A stretch of DNA of 63,458 bases from an uncultured Clostridia bacterium (GTDB taxonomy: Bacteria; Bacillota; Clostridia; TANB77; CAG-508). Location of the stretch: the NCBI GenBank assembly GCA_934120675.1, contig CAKOUU010000009.1, positions 1 to 63,458 on the forward strand, read 5' to 3'. Below, piece after piece: positions 9,595 to 17,717 of the stretch (position 1 is its first letter; every line of letters starts with the position of its first letter). The notes under the pieces are model-generated. The model was not told the DNA's origin, made no database searches, and was given only the letters and a program-made list of their open reading frames with translations. Both the position numbers and the translations under genes were made by a program.

Positions 9595-10977
9595 ATGTTA
9601 AAATCAATGGACACATTAGTAGCATTATGCAAAGGGAGAGGATTTATATATCCTGGATCAGAAATTTATGGAGGATTAGCAAATACTTGGGACTATGGAC
9701 CTTTAGGAAATGAATTAAAAAACAATGTAAAAGCAGCATGGAGAAAAAAATTCATACAAGAACAACCAAACATAGTAGGACTTGATGCAGCAATATTAAT
9801 GAACCCAGAAACATGGGTAGCATCAGGACATGTTGGAGGTTTCTCAGACCCATTAATAGACTGTAAAGAATGTAAAACAAGACATAGAGCTGATAAATTA
9901 ATAGAAGAATGGGCACATGATAATGGAAAAGACATGATAGCAGATGGAATGACAGATGAAGAATTAATCAATTTCATAAATGAAAATAAAATACCATGTC
10001 CATCATGTGGAAAAACAAACTTTACAGATATAAGAAAATTCAACTTAATGTTCAAAACATTCCAAGGAGTAACAGAAGATACAACATCAACAGTATATTT
10101 AAGACCAGAAACGGCACAAGGAATATTTGTTGATTTCAAAAATGTATTACGTACATCAAGAAAGAAAATGCCAATGGGAATTGCCCAAATAGGTAAAGCA
10201 TTTAGAAACGAAATAACACCAGGAAACTTTACATTTAGAACAAGAGAATTTGAACAAATGGAACTTGAATTCTTCTGCAAACCAGGAACAGATTTAGAAT
10301 GGCATAAATATTGGAAAGATTATTGCGAAAACTTCTTAATCAATTTAGGAATGAAAAAAGAAAATATCAGATTAAGAGACCATTCACCAGAAGAATTAGT
10401 ATTTTATAGCAAAGCAACAACAGACATAGAATTTGCTTTCCCATTTGGATGGGGAGAATTATGGGGAATTGCTGATAGAACTGACTATGATTTAACACAA
10501 CATATGAATCATTCAAAACAAGATTTGTCATATCAAGACCCAGAAACAAACGAAAAATATGTACCATATGTAATTGAACCATCATTAGGAGCAGACAGAG
10601 TAGTTCTTGCATTTTTATGCAACGCATATGATGAAGAAGAAATTGCAGAAGGTGATACAAGAGTTGTATTACATTTACATCCAGCATTAGCACCTTATAA
10701 AGTTGCAGTACTTCCATTATCTAAAAAATTATCAGATAAGGCAGAAGAAGTTTATAGCAAACTTGCTAAGAAATTTATGTGTGATTATGATGCTGCAGGT
10801 TCAATTGGTAAACGTTATAGAAGAGAAGATGAAATTGGTACTCCATATTGCGTAACTGTTGATTTTGATACTTTAGAGGATGAATCAGTTACTGTTAGAG
10901 ATAGAGACACAATGGAACAAGTTAGAGTTAAAATTGATGACTTAGAGGCTTGGATTGCAGAAAGAATTGAATTTTAA
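9595..10977 (+). CDS. glyS: Glycine-tRNA ligase, dimeric type
   Basis: Charges tRNA-Gly (class II synthetase, alpha-2 form found in archaea, eukaryotes and many Firmicutes, also called glyQS). Seen: the N-terminal SRGF-like CKGRGFIYPG, a CKECKT/CPSCGK zinc-type insertion near residues 87 and 138, motif 2 (FRNEITPG...FRTREFEQMELEFF), motif 3 (SLGADRVVLAFL) and the C-terminal anticodon-binding domain from about residue 360. Length 460 is normal. The ATG follows GGGAGGAATCATT. The upstream T-box shows that expression follows glycine-tRNA charging. Confidence 0.97.
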   Translation: MLKSMDTLVALCKGRGFIYPGSEIYGGLANTWDYGPLGNELKNNVKAAWRKKFIQEQPNIVGLDAAILMNPETWVASGHVGGFSDPLIDCKECKTRHRADKLIEEWAHDNGKDMIADGMTDEELINFINENKIPCPSCGKTNFTDIRKFNLMFKTFQGVTEDTTSTVYLRPETAQGIFVDFKNVLRTSRKKMPMGIAQIGKAFRNEITPGNFTFRTREFEQMELEFFCKPGTDLEWHKYWKDYCENFLINLGMKKENIRLRDHSPEELVFYSKATTDIEFAFPFGWGELWGIADRTDYDLTQHMNHSKQDLSYQDPETNEKYVPYVIEPSLGADRVVLAFLCNAYDEEEIAEGDTRVVLHLHPALAPYKVAVLPLSKKLSDKAEEVYSKLAKKFMCDYDAAGSIGKRYRREDEIGTPYCVTVDFDTLEDESVTVRDRDTMEQVRVKIDDLEAWIAERIEF

Positions 10978-10989
10978 AATAAATAAAAC

Positions 10990-11036
10990 AATCGAGTAAG
11001 AGAAATATCAATTAATGATATTTCTCCTACTCGATT
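10990..11036 (+). terminator. Strong stem after glyS
   Basis: About 20-bp near-perfect stem starting AATCGAGTA and ending TACTCGATT with a 5-nt loop, followed by TATATTTTAAT. It separates glyS from the foreign-looking island. Confidence 0.75.
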
Positions 11037-11089
11037 ATATTTTAATATTAAAAAATAAAAATATTATTAAACAAAATTCACATAAAATA

Positions 11090-11118
11090 TTTACAAAGAA
11101 TAAAAAATGTGATATAAA
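11090..11118 (+). promoter_or_regulatory. Island promoter P1
   Basis: TTTACA, 17-bp spacer, TATAAA with an extended -10 (TGA just upstream). The surroundings (ACAAAATTCACATAAAATA upstream; AAAGAATAAAAAATG in the spacer) are nearly the same as in promoter P2 at 12246. Confidence 0.75.
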
Positions 11119-11119
11119 T

Positions 11120-11265
11120 AATGAGTCTTTTTATTGATAGATTTGCATTCAAATATTGTCTCAAGGCTATATAAGGAGGACTATTTTGAGATATGGAGGC
11201 AATTATCAGTCAATTGACTAGCAAAGAAACATAAACAAAATATGTTAATTAACTGGAGGAAAAAA
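11120..11265 (+). promoter_or_regulatory. Conserved 5' leader, copy 1
   Basis: The untranslated leader shares ordered blocks with the leader at 12281-12407: TTTGCATT (11142), ATTGTC (11155), an AGGC block, GGCAAT (11198), and CAGTCAATTGAC followed by AGCAAA (11207). ATTGTC can pair with GGCAAT, and GTCAATTGAC is a palindrome. The CTGGAGGA ribosome site at 11252-11260 follows. It matches no riboswitch class I know. Confidence 0.5.
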
Positions 11266-12159
11266 ATGAGCTTAAGTAAACAGCATTTAGTAAATTTTTT
11301 ACAGACAGGAGCAGGCAAAGAAATTTTACGGGAAGTAGGCAAAGAAGTTTCTGAAGAAATCATTTCGGCTGCTAAATATTATACAGGTACGCCTGATGGT
11401 AAATTTATTAAAGAATACCAATTCGAACAAGCTGCTGTTAAGGCATCAAAAGCGTATGTCACTCTTAATACTCTTATGGGCGGAGAGACAGCAGAAATGG
11501 ATCGTTTTAATGAAGGTAAAAAACAAACGCCTGAATTACTTGTACCATATGGCGTAAGAAAAATGGTAAATCTTTTTACGCTTTTGTTTTGTTTTGCAAG
11601 TGGAGACAAAAGTAATGTAGAATATGAAACTGTCAGGGCTTGTAGACAGAGTGAAGTATCTGAGGGGGAAAGTATAGTTGGTCCTCTTACGTCTACAACA
11701 AAATTAACGGTAGATGAGATAATGAAGCTTGGATATGGAAATAAAAATGGATTGGCAATCTGCCGGTATAAATTCCATGATGGGGCTGCGATTTTTGACA
11801 TGGAAAAACTTGGAGAAAATTATCTTAAACCAGATGAAAAGGAAGTTTTGTTACTTATGGGAAACAAACTTGTTGCACATTGTTCAGGTTATGATAATCG
11901 CTATCTTGGTAAGGATGGACAACCAGCTCTTATGTATGATATTGAAGTTTATCCTCCTGAATTTAAAGAAGCAGGAGAAAATCAGGAAAAAATAGAGAAG
12001 ATTGTTTTTAACTCAGAAAATATAGCTGAGATAAGAAAATTTTTCGAGGATTTGAATAATAATGTTGGTGGCGAATTTCCTTCCGTTCCAGATTGTTATG
12101 AAGAATGGAAGAGTAATTTTAAAAAACTGGTATTTCTTGAAATTTCTAAGCTTGCATAA
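11266..12159 (+). CDS. ADP-ribosyltransferase-like protein
   Basis: Inferred to transfer ADP-ribose from NAD+ to an unknown target. The 297-residue protein shows the R-S-E layout of the arginine-type ART fold: TVRACR (Arg at about 124), GPLTSTTKL (the STS-like motif, about 142-145), a hydrophobic CRYKF strand, then DEKEVLLL with the E-x-E pair at about 191 and 193 in the usual ExEVLL context. No signal peptide, so it acts inside the cell or is delivered unconventionally. An in-frame ATG at 11242 exists, but GGAGGA lies just before 11266, so 11266 is preferred. Codon use (CGT, CGG, GCG) differs from the rest of the window and suggests transfer. It sits in a stress/conflict island with a nicotinamidase-like gene. 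The ART call is by motif only; no homology search was made. Confidence 0.6.
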   Translation: MSLSKQHLVNFLQTGAGKEILREVGKEVSEEIISAAKYYTGTPDGKFIKEYQFEQAAVKASKAYVTLNTLMGGETAEMDRFNEGKKQTPELLVPYGVRKMVNLFTLLFCFASGDKSNVEYETVRACRQSEVSEGESIVGPLTSTTKLTVDEIMKLGYGNKNGLAICRYKFHDGAAIFDMEKLGENYLKPDEKEVLLLMGNKLVAHCSGYDNRYLGKDGQPALMYDIEVYPPEFKEAGENQEKIEKIVFNSENIAEIRKFFEDLNNNVGGEFPSVPDCYEEWKSNFKKLVFLEISKLA

Positions 12160-12181
12160 ATTAAAAAAATGCTCATAATTA

Positions 12182-12224
12182 AAAATAGTCGAATTATTCT
12201 AATTTAGAATGATTCGGCTATTTT
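12182..12224 (+). terminator. Terminator after the ADP-ribosyltransferase-like gene
   Basis: Imperfect stem of about 20 bp (AAAATAGTCGAATTATTCTAA against TTAGAATGATTCGGCTATTTT). It makes the ART-like gene a separate transcript from the genes that follow. Confidence 0.8.
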
Positions 12225-12245
12225 AAACAAAATTTACATAAACCA

Positions 12246-12274
12246 TTTACAAGGAATGAAAAGCGTGATATAAT
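12246..12274 (+). promoter_or_regulatory. Island promoter P2
   Basis: TTTACA, 17-bp spacer, TATAAT with extended -10 TGA. It is a near copy of P1, including the upstream ACAAAATTTACATAAA block, which implies co-regulation of the two units. Confidence 0.85.
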
Positions 12275-12280
12275 ATGCAC

Positions 12281-12407
12281 ATGTCAAATTTGGATTGTTT
12301 TGCATTTATACTATTGTCAATAGGCAACTTAGTATTAGCAATAGGAAAAAGGCAATAGCAGTCGATTGACAAGCGAAAAAATTTAATCAACTTTAGGAGG
12401 AACTTAT
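12281..12407 (+). promoter_or_regulatory. Conserved 5' leader, copy 2
   Basis: Carries the same ordered blocks as copy 1: TTTGCATT (12299), ATTGTC (12313), TAGGC, GGCAAT (12351), CAGTCGATTGAC then AGCGAA (12359). ATTGTC and GGCAAT can pair in both. In the GTCGATTGAC block the A-to-G change relative to copy 1 would keep pairing as a G-U. TTTAGGAGG at 12391-12399 is the ribosome site of the next gene. Confidence 0.5.
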
Positions 12408-13322
12408 ATGAACACAAATTTTGAACAAATTGTAGATGTTGCCCAGATTGGACAGCACGGTGAAGTAGACATGAATTCTATTTTCAGCATGGCTGAGCAG
12501 GAACGGTTTACGGCAGCTATTGATGACTCTCCAAAACGATTGCTTCTGTGTATTGATGTTCAGAAGGATTTCATTGAGGGAGGAGCATTGGCAGTACCTG
12601 GTTCTATTGGTGATGTAGAGCGTATAACACGTTTTATATACAACAATATGTCAGGAATTAGCAAAATTATGTGCAGTTTGGATACTCATATTGCACATCA
12701 GATTTTCCATCCATGCTGGTGGGCAAACTCTGCTGGAGAACATCCAGATCCATACACCATTATTACTTATGATGATGTTGTAGCAAATAATTGGAGACCA
12801 GTTGTTGGTGATCCAAAAGACTCTTTAGAGTATTTGAAAGAACTGGAAAAAGTTGGAGCAGGCAAAAAGCAGCTGTGTATCTGGCCGTATCATTGTATTA
12901 AGGGTACAGATGGATTCACACTTGAAAATGAGTTTGCAAAGATGGTTTATTTCCATTCGGTTGCTCGAAAGAGTGTTAACCATATGATTAACAAAGGTGA
13001 AGATCCATACAGTGAAATGTATGGCATTATCAAACCGGAGTTCAGCCAAAAGAACTTTATCAACACACCGGTTTTGACTGCCATCGAAAAATACGACGAA
13101 ATCTATGTCGTAGGCGAAGCAGCGAGCCATTGTCTGATGGAATCCGTAAAACAGATTGCAGAACATTTTGCAAATCGTCCGGATGTAACTCAGAAAATTA
13201 CGGTTTTGGAGGATTGTACTTCTCCTATTACCGGATACGAAGCAGATACAGAGGCAGCTTTTGACAACTTCAAGAGTTCTTATGGTATCAAGTTTGCAAA
13301 ATCAACAGATATTCAGTTTTAA
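12408..13322 (+). CDS. Nicotinamidase/isochorismatase-family cysteine hydrolase
   Basis: Likely amidase of the PncA superfamily, which turns nicotinamide into nicotinate and ammonia. Seen: LLCIDVQKDFIEGG (catalytic Asp near residue 50), DTHIAHQIFH (metal-ligand region), WPYHC (WPxHC signature), and VGEAASHC with the nucleophile Cys near 241. At 304 residues it is about 100 longer than typical PncA. The extra length is an N-terminal extension of about 40 residues and an insertion (about 110-190, NSAGEHPDPYTIITYDD onward). First gene of a unit with the vWA, phosphatase and kinase genes (20-bp spacing to the next). Substrate is inferred from motifs and from the neighbouring NAD-using gene; another amide is possible. 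Confidence 0.75.
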   Translation: MNTNFEQIVDVAQIGQHGEVDMNSIFSMAEQERFTAAIDDSPKRLLLCIDVQKDFIEGGALAVPGSIGDVERITRFIYNNMSGISKIMCSLDTHIAHQIFHPCWWANSAGEHPDPYTIITYDDVVANNWRPVVGDPKDSLEYLKELEKVGAGKKQLCIWPYHCIKGTDGFTLENEFAKMVYFHSVARKSVNHMINKGEDPYSEMYGIIKPEFSQKNFINTPVLTAIEKYDEIYVVGEAASHCLMESVKQIAEHFANRPDVTQKITVLEDCTSPITGYEADTEAAFDNFKSSYGIKFAKSTDIQF

Positions 13323-13342
13323 ACAATAAGGAGGATTACAAC

Positions 13343-14044
13343 ATGAACGAAGAATATTTAGATACTGTTAAAATTGATGGATTAGACGAAACTTATGCAG
13401 CAAACATGGATGTTGATGATGTCGTATCACCAAACATTATGCTGGTTGATTTTGTTATCGACGGTAGTGGATCAATGTGGGGGTATGAAACGGTTATGCA
13501 GGACTGCTTAGAGCATTACAAACAGGCTGTTTGTAATTCAAAACAGTCAGATGAGATGATGGTAAGCAAGACTGTATTTGCTTCTACAATTGAAACTGGT
13601 GGTTATGTTGCACCAGAAGATTTCAATACTGATTATTCGGCAGAAGGATGTACAAAGTTATATGATGCTATTATCGATAGAAGACAGCGCATGCTGGATT
13701 ATATGGAACAGTTGAAAGATAACGGTACAAATGCAAGAGCGTGCATGGTAATTCTTTCTGATGGAGAAGATTATGGATCTCAATATAGAGCAAGTGATGC
13801 AAGAAAAGCTGTTGAAGATTTGATTTCAAAAGAAATCACAGTTGCATTTATTGCTTTTGGACAGGATGCTTTCGGGATTGCCGATACTATCGGTGTTAAG
13901 AAACAGAATGTAAAAGAGGTAAGCAATGACGAGAGTGAACTTCGTCGTGTTATCGATTTGGTATCAAAAAGTGCTATTTCTGCTTCCAAGAAAGCAAGCT
14001 CTGGGGCTACTGGAACTTCCGATTCAGGTTTCTTTGATGTGTAA
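13343..14044 (+). CDS. TerY-like von Willebrand A domain protein
   Basis: A cytosolic vWA protein of the TerY type. All MIDAS metal-binding elements are visible: DGSGSM (DxSxS, about residue 40), the Thr in GCTKLYDA (about 101) and the Asp in LSDGEDYGS (about 138). Length 233 matches TerY. The C-terminus is a Ser/Ala-rich tail ending SDSGFFDV. In known Ter-linked systems a TerY vWA protein, a PP2C phosphatase and a kinase are encoded together (the TerY-P triad), and the same order occurs here. It probably acts as a metal-dependent scaffold. No TerD/TerB gene is in the window. Confidence 0.85.
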   Translation: MNEEYLDTVKIDGLDETYAANMDVDDVVSPNIMLVDFVIDGSGSMWGYETVMQDCLEHYKQAVCNSKQSDEMMVSKTVFASTIETGGYVAPEDFNTDYSAEGCTKLYDAIIDRRQRMLDYMEQLKDNGTNARACMVILSDGEDYGSQYRASDARKAVEDLISKEITVAFIAFGQDAFGIADTIGVKKQNVKEVSNDESELRRVIDLVSKSAISASKKASSGATGTSDSGFFDV

Positions 14045-14133
14045 TGTAAGAAACACTTACAGTAATAACAACTAAAGTACGGGTGGGGGTTGCGTTGCAA
14101 TCTCCATCATTTTTATTAGGAGGATAAAACAGC

Positions 14134-14904
14134 ATGAGTATTTTAGAAAAAGTAGAAGAAGCAAATACAACTTCCATACATGCAGAACCAAGTTCTGAAA
14201 AAGTACGGAAGACTGTAAAAGTATGTAAAATGGGATCTGATCATAATTTTGCCAATATCAATAATCATGATTTCGCATTTAACTTGTTGAATATGAAAGT
14301 AGTTACAGATGGCTGCGGTTCTGGTAAACATTCTGAAGTAGGAACAAGAATTTTCGGACAGCTTTTTGCAAGAAAAGTGAAAGAAAATTATGATAATGGA
14401 GAAACTATAGATGAAAGTAATTTTATTTCTGTAGTTGATGGGATTTTTAAACAGATGCTTAATCTTTGTTCAGATAATTCTTTTATCTTTGAAAATTATT
14501 GTTTTACTATTTTGGTATGTTTCGAGTTGGAAAATGAGTTTGTAGTCTATAGCTGCGGAGATGGCTATATCATTAAAGAAAATTCAAATGGTATTGAGTT
14601 TGAACAACTTGATGATGGAGAATATCCGTGCTACTATGTTTACAACTTTATTGAAGACAAATCATGCCTTGTGGAATATAAGGATGGAGTTACTTTTAAG
14701 ATAACTCGTTTTAACAAAGAAGAATATCAGAATGTTGGAGTAGCAACTGATGGACTGAGATTTTATGAAAATCTTAATGATGTTGAAAAAACAAAATTTA
14801 TAGGATTTTTACATGAAGGAAAAGGACCACAAATAGAGAAACTTATTAATAGAAATAATCGTAAAAATGAAATGTTTCATGATGATATATCAGTTTGTTT
14901 CTAG
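14134..14904 (+). CDS. PP2C-like serine/threonine phosphatase
   Basis: Predicted to dephosphorylate Ser/Thr on targets of the neighbouring kinase. PP2C metal-site motifs are present: VVTDGCGSGKHSEVG (about 57-71), SCGDGY (about 141-146), ATDGL (about 203) and HDDISV (about 248-253). Length 256 is the bare catalytic domain. The family RxxNEDxxG start is modified to KMGSDHNFANINNHD. AGGAGGATAA precedes the ATG, and 12 bp separate its stop from the kinase start, so the two are translated from one mRNA. Confidence 0.8.
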   Translation: MSILEKVEEANTTSIHAEPSSEKVRKTVKVCKMGSDHNFANINNHDFAFNLLNMKVVTDGCGSGKHSEVGTRIFGQLFARKVKENYDNGETIDESNFISVVDGIFKQMLNLCSDNSFIFENYCFTILVCFELENEFVVYSCGDGYIIKENSNGIEFEQLDDGEYPCYYVYNFIEDKSCLVEYKDGVTFKITRFNKEEYQNVGVATDGLRFYENLNDVEKTKFIGFLHEGKGPQIEKLINRNNRKNEMFHDDISVCF

Positions 14905-14916
14905 GGAGGAAATTTT

Positions 14917-16677
14917 ATGGCAATTAATTTTACAAGTCGGAGCAGAGTTGATAGCTTGAATAAATTGGCAGAAGGTGGAGAAGCTGTAATTTATGAACTT
15001 GACTCAAAAACAGTTATTAAGATTTTTAAGCCTAATGTAGATATCAACAAAAAAGAAGAAAAAGTTAAACACTTTATTTCTATTAAAAACCAGTTTCCAA
15101 AGAATGTTATTGGACCAGAAGAAGAGGTGACAATAAGGGGAAAATTTGCTGGTTATGCAATGAGAAAACTGATTGATGCCGAAGATCTTCACATGTTGAC
15201 TAAACCAAAGTATCTTACTGCTGAAAAACTTACCAACCAGGATGTGTTAAAAATTATAACAGATTTTGGTTCTGATTTAGGTAAACTACATGCAACTGGA
15301 ATCATTGTTGGAGATATTAGTGACTACAATTTTCAGATGAACGGAAAAACCGGATACTTTATCGATGTAGACAGTTGGGGAATTAAGAACAAATATGCAC
15401 CAGATGCTTATACAGAGATGTTCACATGTCCAGATAGTTATTCTAGCAATGGCAGTATAAAATTTTCTTTAGAAAATGAAAATTATAATTTTGCTGTTCT
15501 TGCATTTAATATGTTGACGGGAATTCATCCTTTTGGAGGAACATATCTTCCAGAAAAAAATCTTTCTCCATTGAAAAGAATGAAGAAAAAGCTTTCTATT
15601 GTTGGCCAGCATAAGGCAAATATCAAGATTCCAAAGATTATTGGCAGTTGGAACTGGATTTCTCCTAAGCTTGAACAGGATTTTATTGAAATATTTGAGC
15701 AGGGAAAGAAGTTTGATATTACCCCTGATTTACAGGAACTTTTAAAAAATATGAAACATTGTAGCATTCATGATATGTATTATTACTCAAAATACAATGA
15801 GTGTCCGCTTTGTAATGAAAAGGCTAAAGTTAAGGCGGCTCCTATTGTGGCAAAAGTAACTAATACAGCAAATGGACCTCAGATTACTATAGTTTTTTCT
15901 GAAGCAAATTGTGCATTCATATTGAGTAAATTACATTATCTCAATAAAAACAATGAAACTGTTCATATAGAAAGCAGAAGAAAGTTTAAAGTTGCAAGAG
16001 GTAACAAAGTAGATTTTTCAAATGATGGTAAAATTGTTTATGTAGCTGATGAGGATATTATTAAGGTATATGACGAAAATAATCAGTTAACTGCAACAAT
16101 TGAACGTATGCATAAGTCTAATTATCTTGTAAAAGATAAAAATGTGTATTATGTAGATAAAGGCAATAATTTGGTGAAACTTACTATTACTAAATCAGGA
16201 AATATGCCTACATATTTAGGACAGGTATATAATCCGATTATTGAAGAGGATGATGGTAAAGTTTTTGTTGTATCTACTTATCCTAAAACAGCAATTGTAA
16301 CTACACCTGATTATAATTTTGAGGTAAGCTATTCTGGAAAAATTAATGAGTATGCTATAAAGCATGATAAGGTAACTAATAAATGGTTATTTGTTTATCA
16401 GTTACCAAATGGTAATTATCGTACAATGGTGTTTAGTAAGAAGCAGATAGAGTATGATGATGACACTATTGTGTATAATGCTCAAACATTAAGCAATATT
16501 GATTTCAATAACAACACAGTTTATGATCCGGCAGATGGTAAAATTATTGGAATTAATATACGAAAAAATGTTGCGAAAGAATTTGTTTGCGATGTTGTAG
16601 ATGAAGGTTCTAAGCTTGAATTTACTGGAAAAGGATTTAGAATTTACAACAAAAATAAGATTTATAACTATGGTTGA
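14917..16677 (+). CDS. Protein kinase with zinc ribbon and probable beta-propeller
   Basis: Eukaryotic-like Ser/Thr kinase, last member of the TerY-P triad. Seen: glycine loop LAEGGEAVIYEL (17-28), Lys35 in TVIKIFKP, catalytic loop VGDISDYNF (Asp about 134, Asn about 139; the HRD His is replaced), and FIDVDSWG (DVD in place of DFG, about 150-152). A zinc ribbon follows (HCSIHDMYYYS...CPLC, about 280-300), a hallmark of kinases in TerY-P systems. The last 280 residues are repeated beta units of about 40 residues (KIVYVADEDIIKVYDENN, NVYYVDKGNNLVKL and others), best read as a propeller for partner binding. No membrane segment. The terminator follows 30 bp later. Confidence 0.85.
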   Translation: MAINFTSRSRVDSLNKLAEGGEAVIYELDSKTVIKIFKPNVDINKKEEKVKHFISIKNQFPKNVIGPEEEVTIRGKFAGYAMRKLIDAEDLHMLTKPKYLTAEKLTNQDVLKIITDFGSDLGKLHATGIIVGDISDYNFQMNGKTGYFIDVDSWGIKNKYAPDAYTEMFTCPDSYSSNGSIKFSLENENYNFAVLAFNMLTGIHPFGGTYLPEKNLSPLKRMKKKLSIVGQHKANIKIPKIIGSWNWISPKLEQDFIEIFEQGKKFDITPDLQELLKNMKHCSIHDMYYYSKYNECPLCNEKAKVKAAPIVAKVTNTANGPQITIVFSEANCAFILSKLHYLNKNNETVHIESRRKFKVARGNKVDFSNDGKIVYVADEDIIKVYDENNQLTATIERMHKSNYLVKDKNVYYVDKGNNLVKLTITKSGNMPTYLGQVYNPIIEEDDGKVFVVSTYPKTAIVTTPDYNFEVSYSGKINEYAIKHDKVTNKWLFVYQLPNGNYRTMVFSKKQIEYDDDTIVYNAQTLSNIDFNNNTVYDPADGKIIGINIRKNVAKEFVCDVVDEGSKLEFTGKGFRIYNKNKIYNYG

Positions 16678-16704
16678 TTTTTGTTTATGATATCTTATAG
16701 ACAA

Positions 16705-16743
16705 AAAAGAGTCCACAATCATTTTTTATGGTTGTGGGCTTTT
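16705..16743 (+). terminator. Terminator of the vWA-phosphatase-kinase unit
   Basis: Stem GAGTCCACAATCAT against ATGGTTGTGGGCTTTT with one or two mismatches and a T-rich loop, followed by TTTT. Confidence 0.8.
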
Positions 16744-16761
16744 AAAATTGTTAAAATAATA

Positions 16762-16790
16762 TTTACTTTCATATAAAATAGTGATATACT
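16762..16790 (+). promoter_or_regulatory. Island promoter P3
   Basis: TTTACT, 17-bp spacer, TATACT with extended -10 TGA; same design as P1 and P2. Its 120-nt leader holds ATTAGC/GCTAAT and GGATT/AATCC hairpins but not the TTTGCATT-GGCAAT blocks. Confidence 0.7.
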
Positions 16791-16912
16791 TTTTACATAA
16801 TATTAGCAAAGGCTAATTGGATTTTTTGTAATCCTGTTTTTTAGGTTAATATATAAAATTAATATTTTGTGTAACTCGTGAACAATGGTAGAGAGAAAAG
16901 GAGTGTATTACT

Positions 16913-17407
16913 ATGATGACATCGATGGAAAAATTAGGAAATGGATTCAAAATTCAAGAACGGAAACTAGAAAATTCTGAAGTAGAGTTAACAGTGGAAA
17001 TTTTGAAAGATGGAATTTATGTAACATCTGAAAAATTTGAAAATGTTTCTAAGCAGGAGGAAAATAAAATAATTGCCAATTATTTGGCTACTCAGATGAA
17101 ACTTTATTGTGTGGAAGAAGAAGTTACATCAGAGGAACGTGTTAGACTCGCTGGGAAGGCAATGGGACTTAACATTATTAATGGATATAAGATAGAACCA
17201 TTAAATGATGAGGATTACTCTAATGTAAGGGTACAGCTACTTTCAAGCGGAAAACACCCAATGTATACTACTGGTATTTGTTGTTTAACAAAAGAGGATC
17301 TCGAAGAACTCAAAAAAAAGTTAAATAGAATTGTAGAGTACCAGTTGGATATTAGGAAACAAACCAGACCTCTTTATGGAATTGAGATAATTCAAATGAT
17401 ATCATAA
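16913..17407 (+). CDS. Small protein of unknown function at the island edge
   Basis: I do not recognise the family. The 164-residue acidic protein has no signal peptide or membrane segment. It starts at ATG ATG with AAAGGAG upstream. Its promoter (P3) copies P1/P2, and its arginine codons (CGG, CGT, CGC) resemble the kinase island more than the host genes, so I take it as an associated member. A C-terminal helical region (EDLEELKKKLNRIVEYQ) could mediate pairing. Confidence 0.6.
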   Translation: MMTSMEKLGNGFKIQERKLENSEVELTVEILKDGIYVTSEKFENVSKQEENKIIANYLATQMKLYCVEEEVTSEERVRLAGKAMGLNIINGYKIEPLNDEDYSNVRVQLLSSGKHPMYTTGICCLTKEDLEELKKKLNRIVEYQLDIRKQTRPLYGIEIIQMIS

Positions 17408-17416
17408 AAAACACGC

Positions 17417-17447
17417 AAAAACTAGGCATTAATTTGCCTAGTTTTTT
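17417..17447 (+). terminator. Terminator, bidirectional
   Basis: AAAAACTAGGCA stem, short loop, TGCCTAGTTTTTT. It ends the plus-strand unknown gene and lies 3' of the minus-strand sspH. Confidence 0.9.
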
Positions 17448-17450
17448 GTC

Positions 17451-17639
17451 TTAGTTAAATAAATCTTTCTCGTATAAATCTTCAATATAAACATCTTTTT
17501 CTTCAAAATTATCAACAAATCCTACTTTAGCAATATCACGCTTTTCATCAACACCTTGAATCCAAACAGGTCGCTCGTCATAAAAAACATCAGATTTTTC
17601 TTTATTATTTAAAATAGAATGAACTCTTTGTAAATCCAT
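17451..17639 (-). CDS. sspH: Small acid-soluble spore protein, SspH type
   Basis: A 62-residue protein of the H-type spore-protein family, which is made in the forespore. The match is over the whole length: MDLQRVHSIL at the start, an FYDERPVWIQGVDE centre (family: VxYxGxPVxIxxVDE) and a VGFVDNFEEK...V...DLYE end. A longer frame begins upstream at 17681, but AGGAGA lies just before the internal ATG at 17639, where family members begin. This is the clearest sign in the window that the organism forms spores. Expected regulation is sigma-G; I could not identify its -10/-35 securely. Confidence 0.85.
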   Translation of the reverse strand: MDLQRVHSILNNKEKSDVFYDERPVWIQGVDEKRDIAKVGFVDNFEEKDVYIEDLYEKDLFN

Positions 17640-17717
17640 AATACCATCTCCTACAAATATATTTAATAAAATTATATCCAAAATAGTATAAAATATAACT
17701 TGGTGAAATAAAATTTA

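Noticed and set aside
11242..11265. Upstream ATG for the ADP-ribosyltransferase-like gene
   Set aside because: The GGAGGA ribosome site lies between this ATG and the one at 11266, so the later start is used.
11120..11265. Known NAD+, c-di-GMP or guanidine riboswitch
   Set aside because: None of the signature words of those classes that I know is present; the element is left unnamed.
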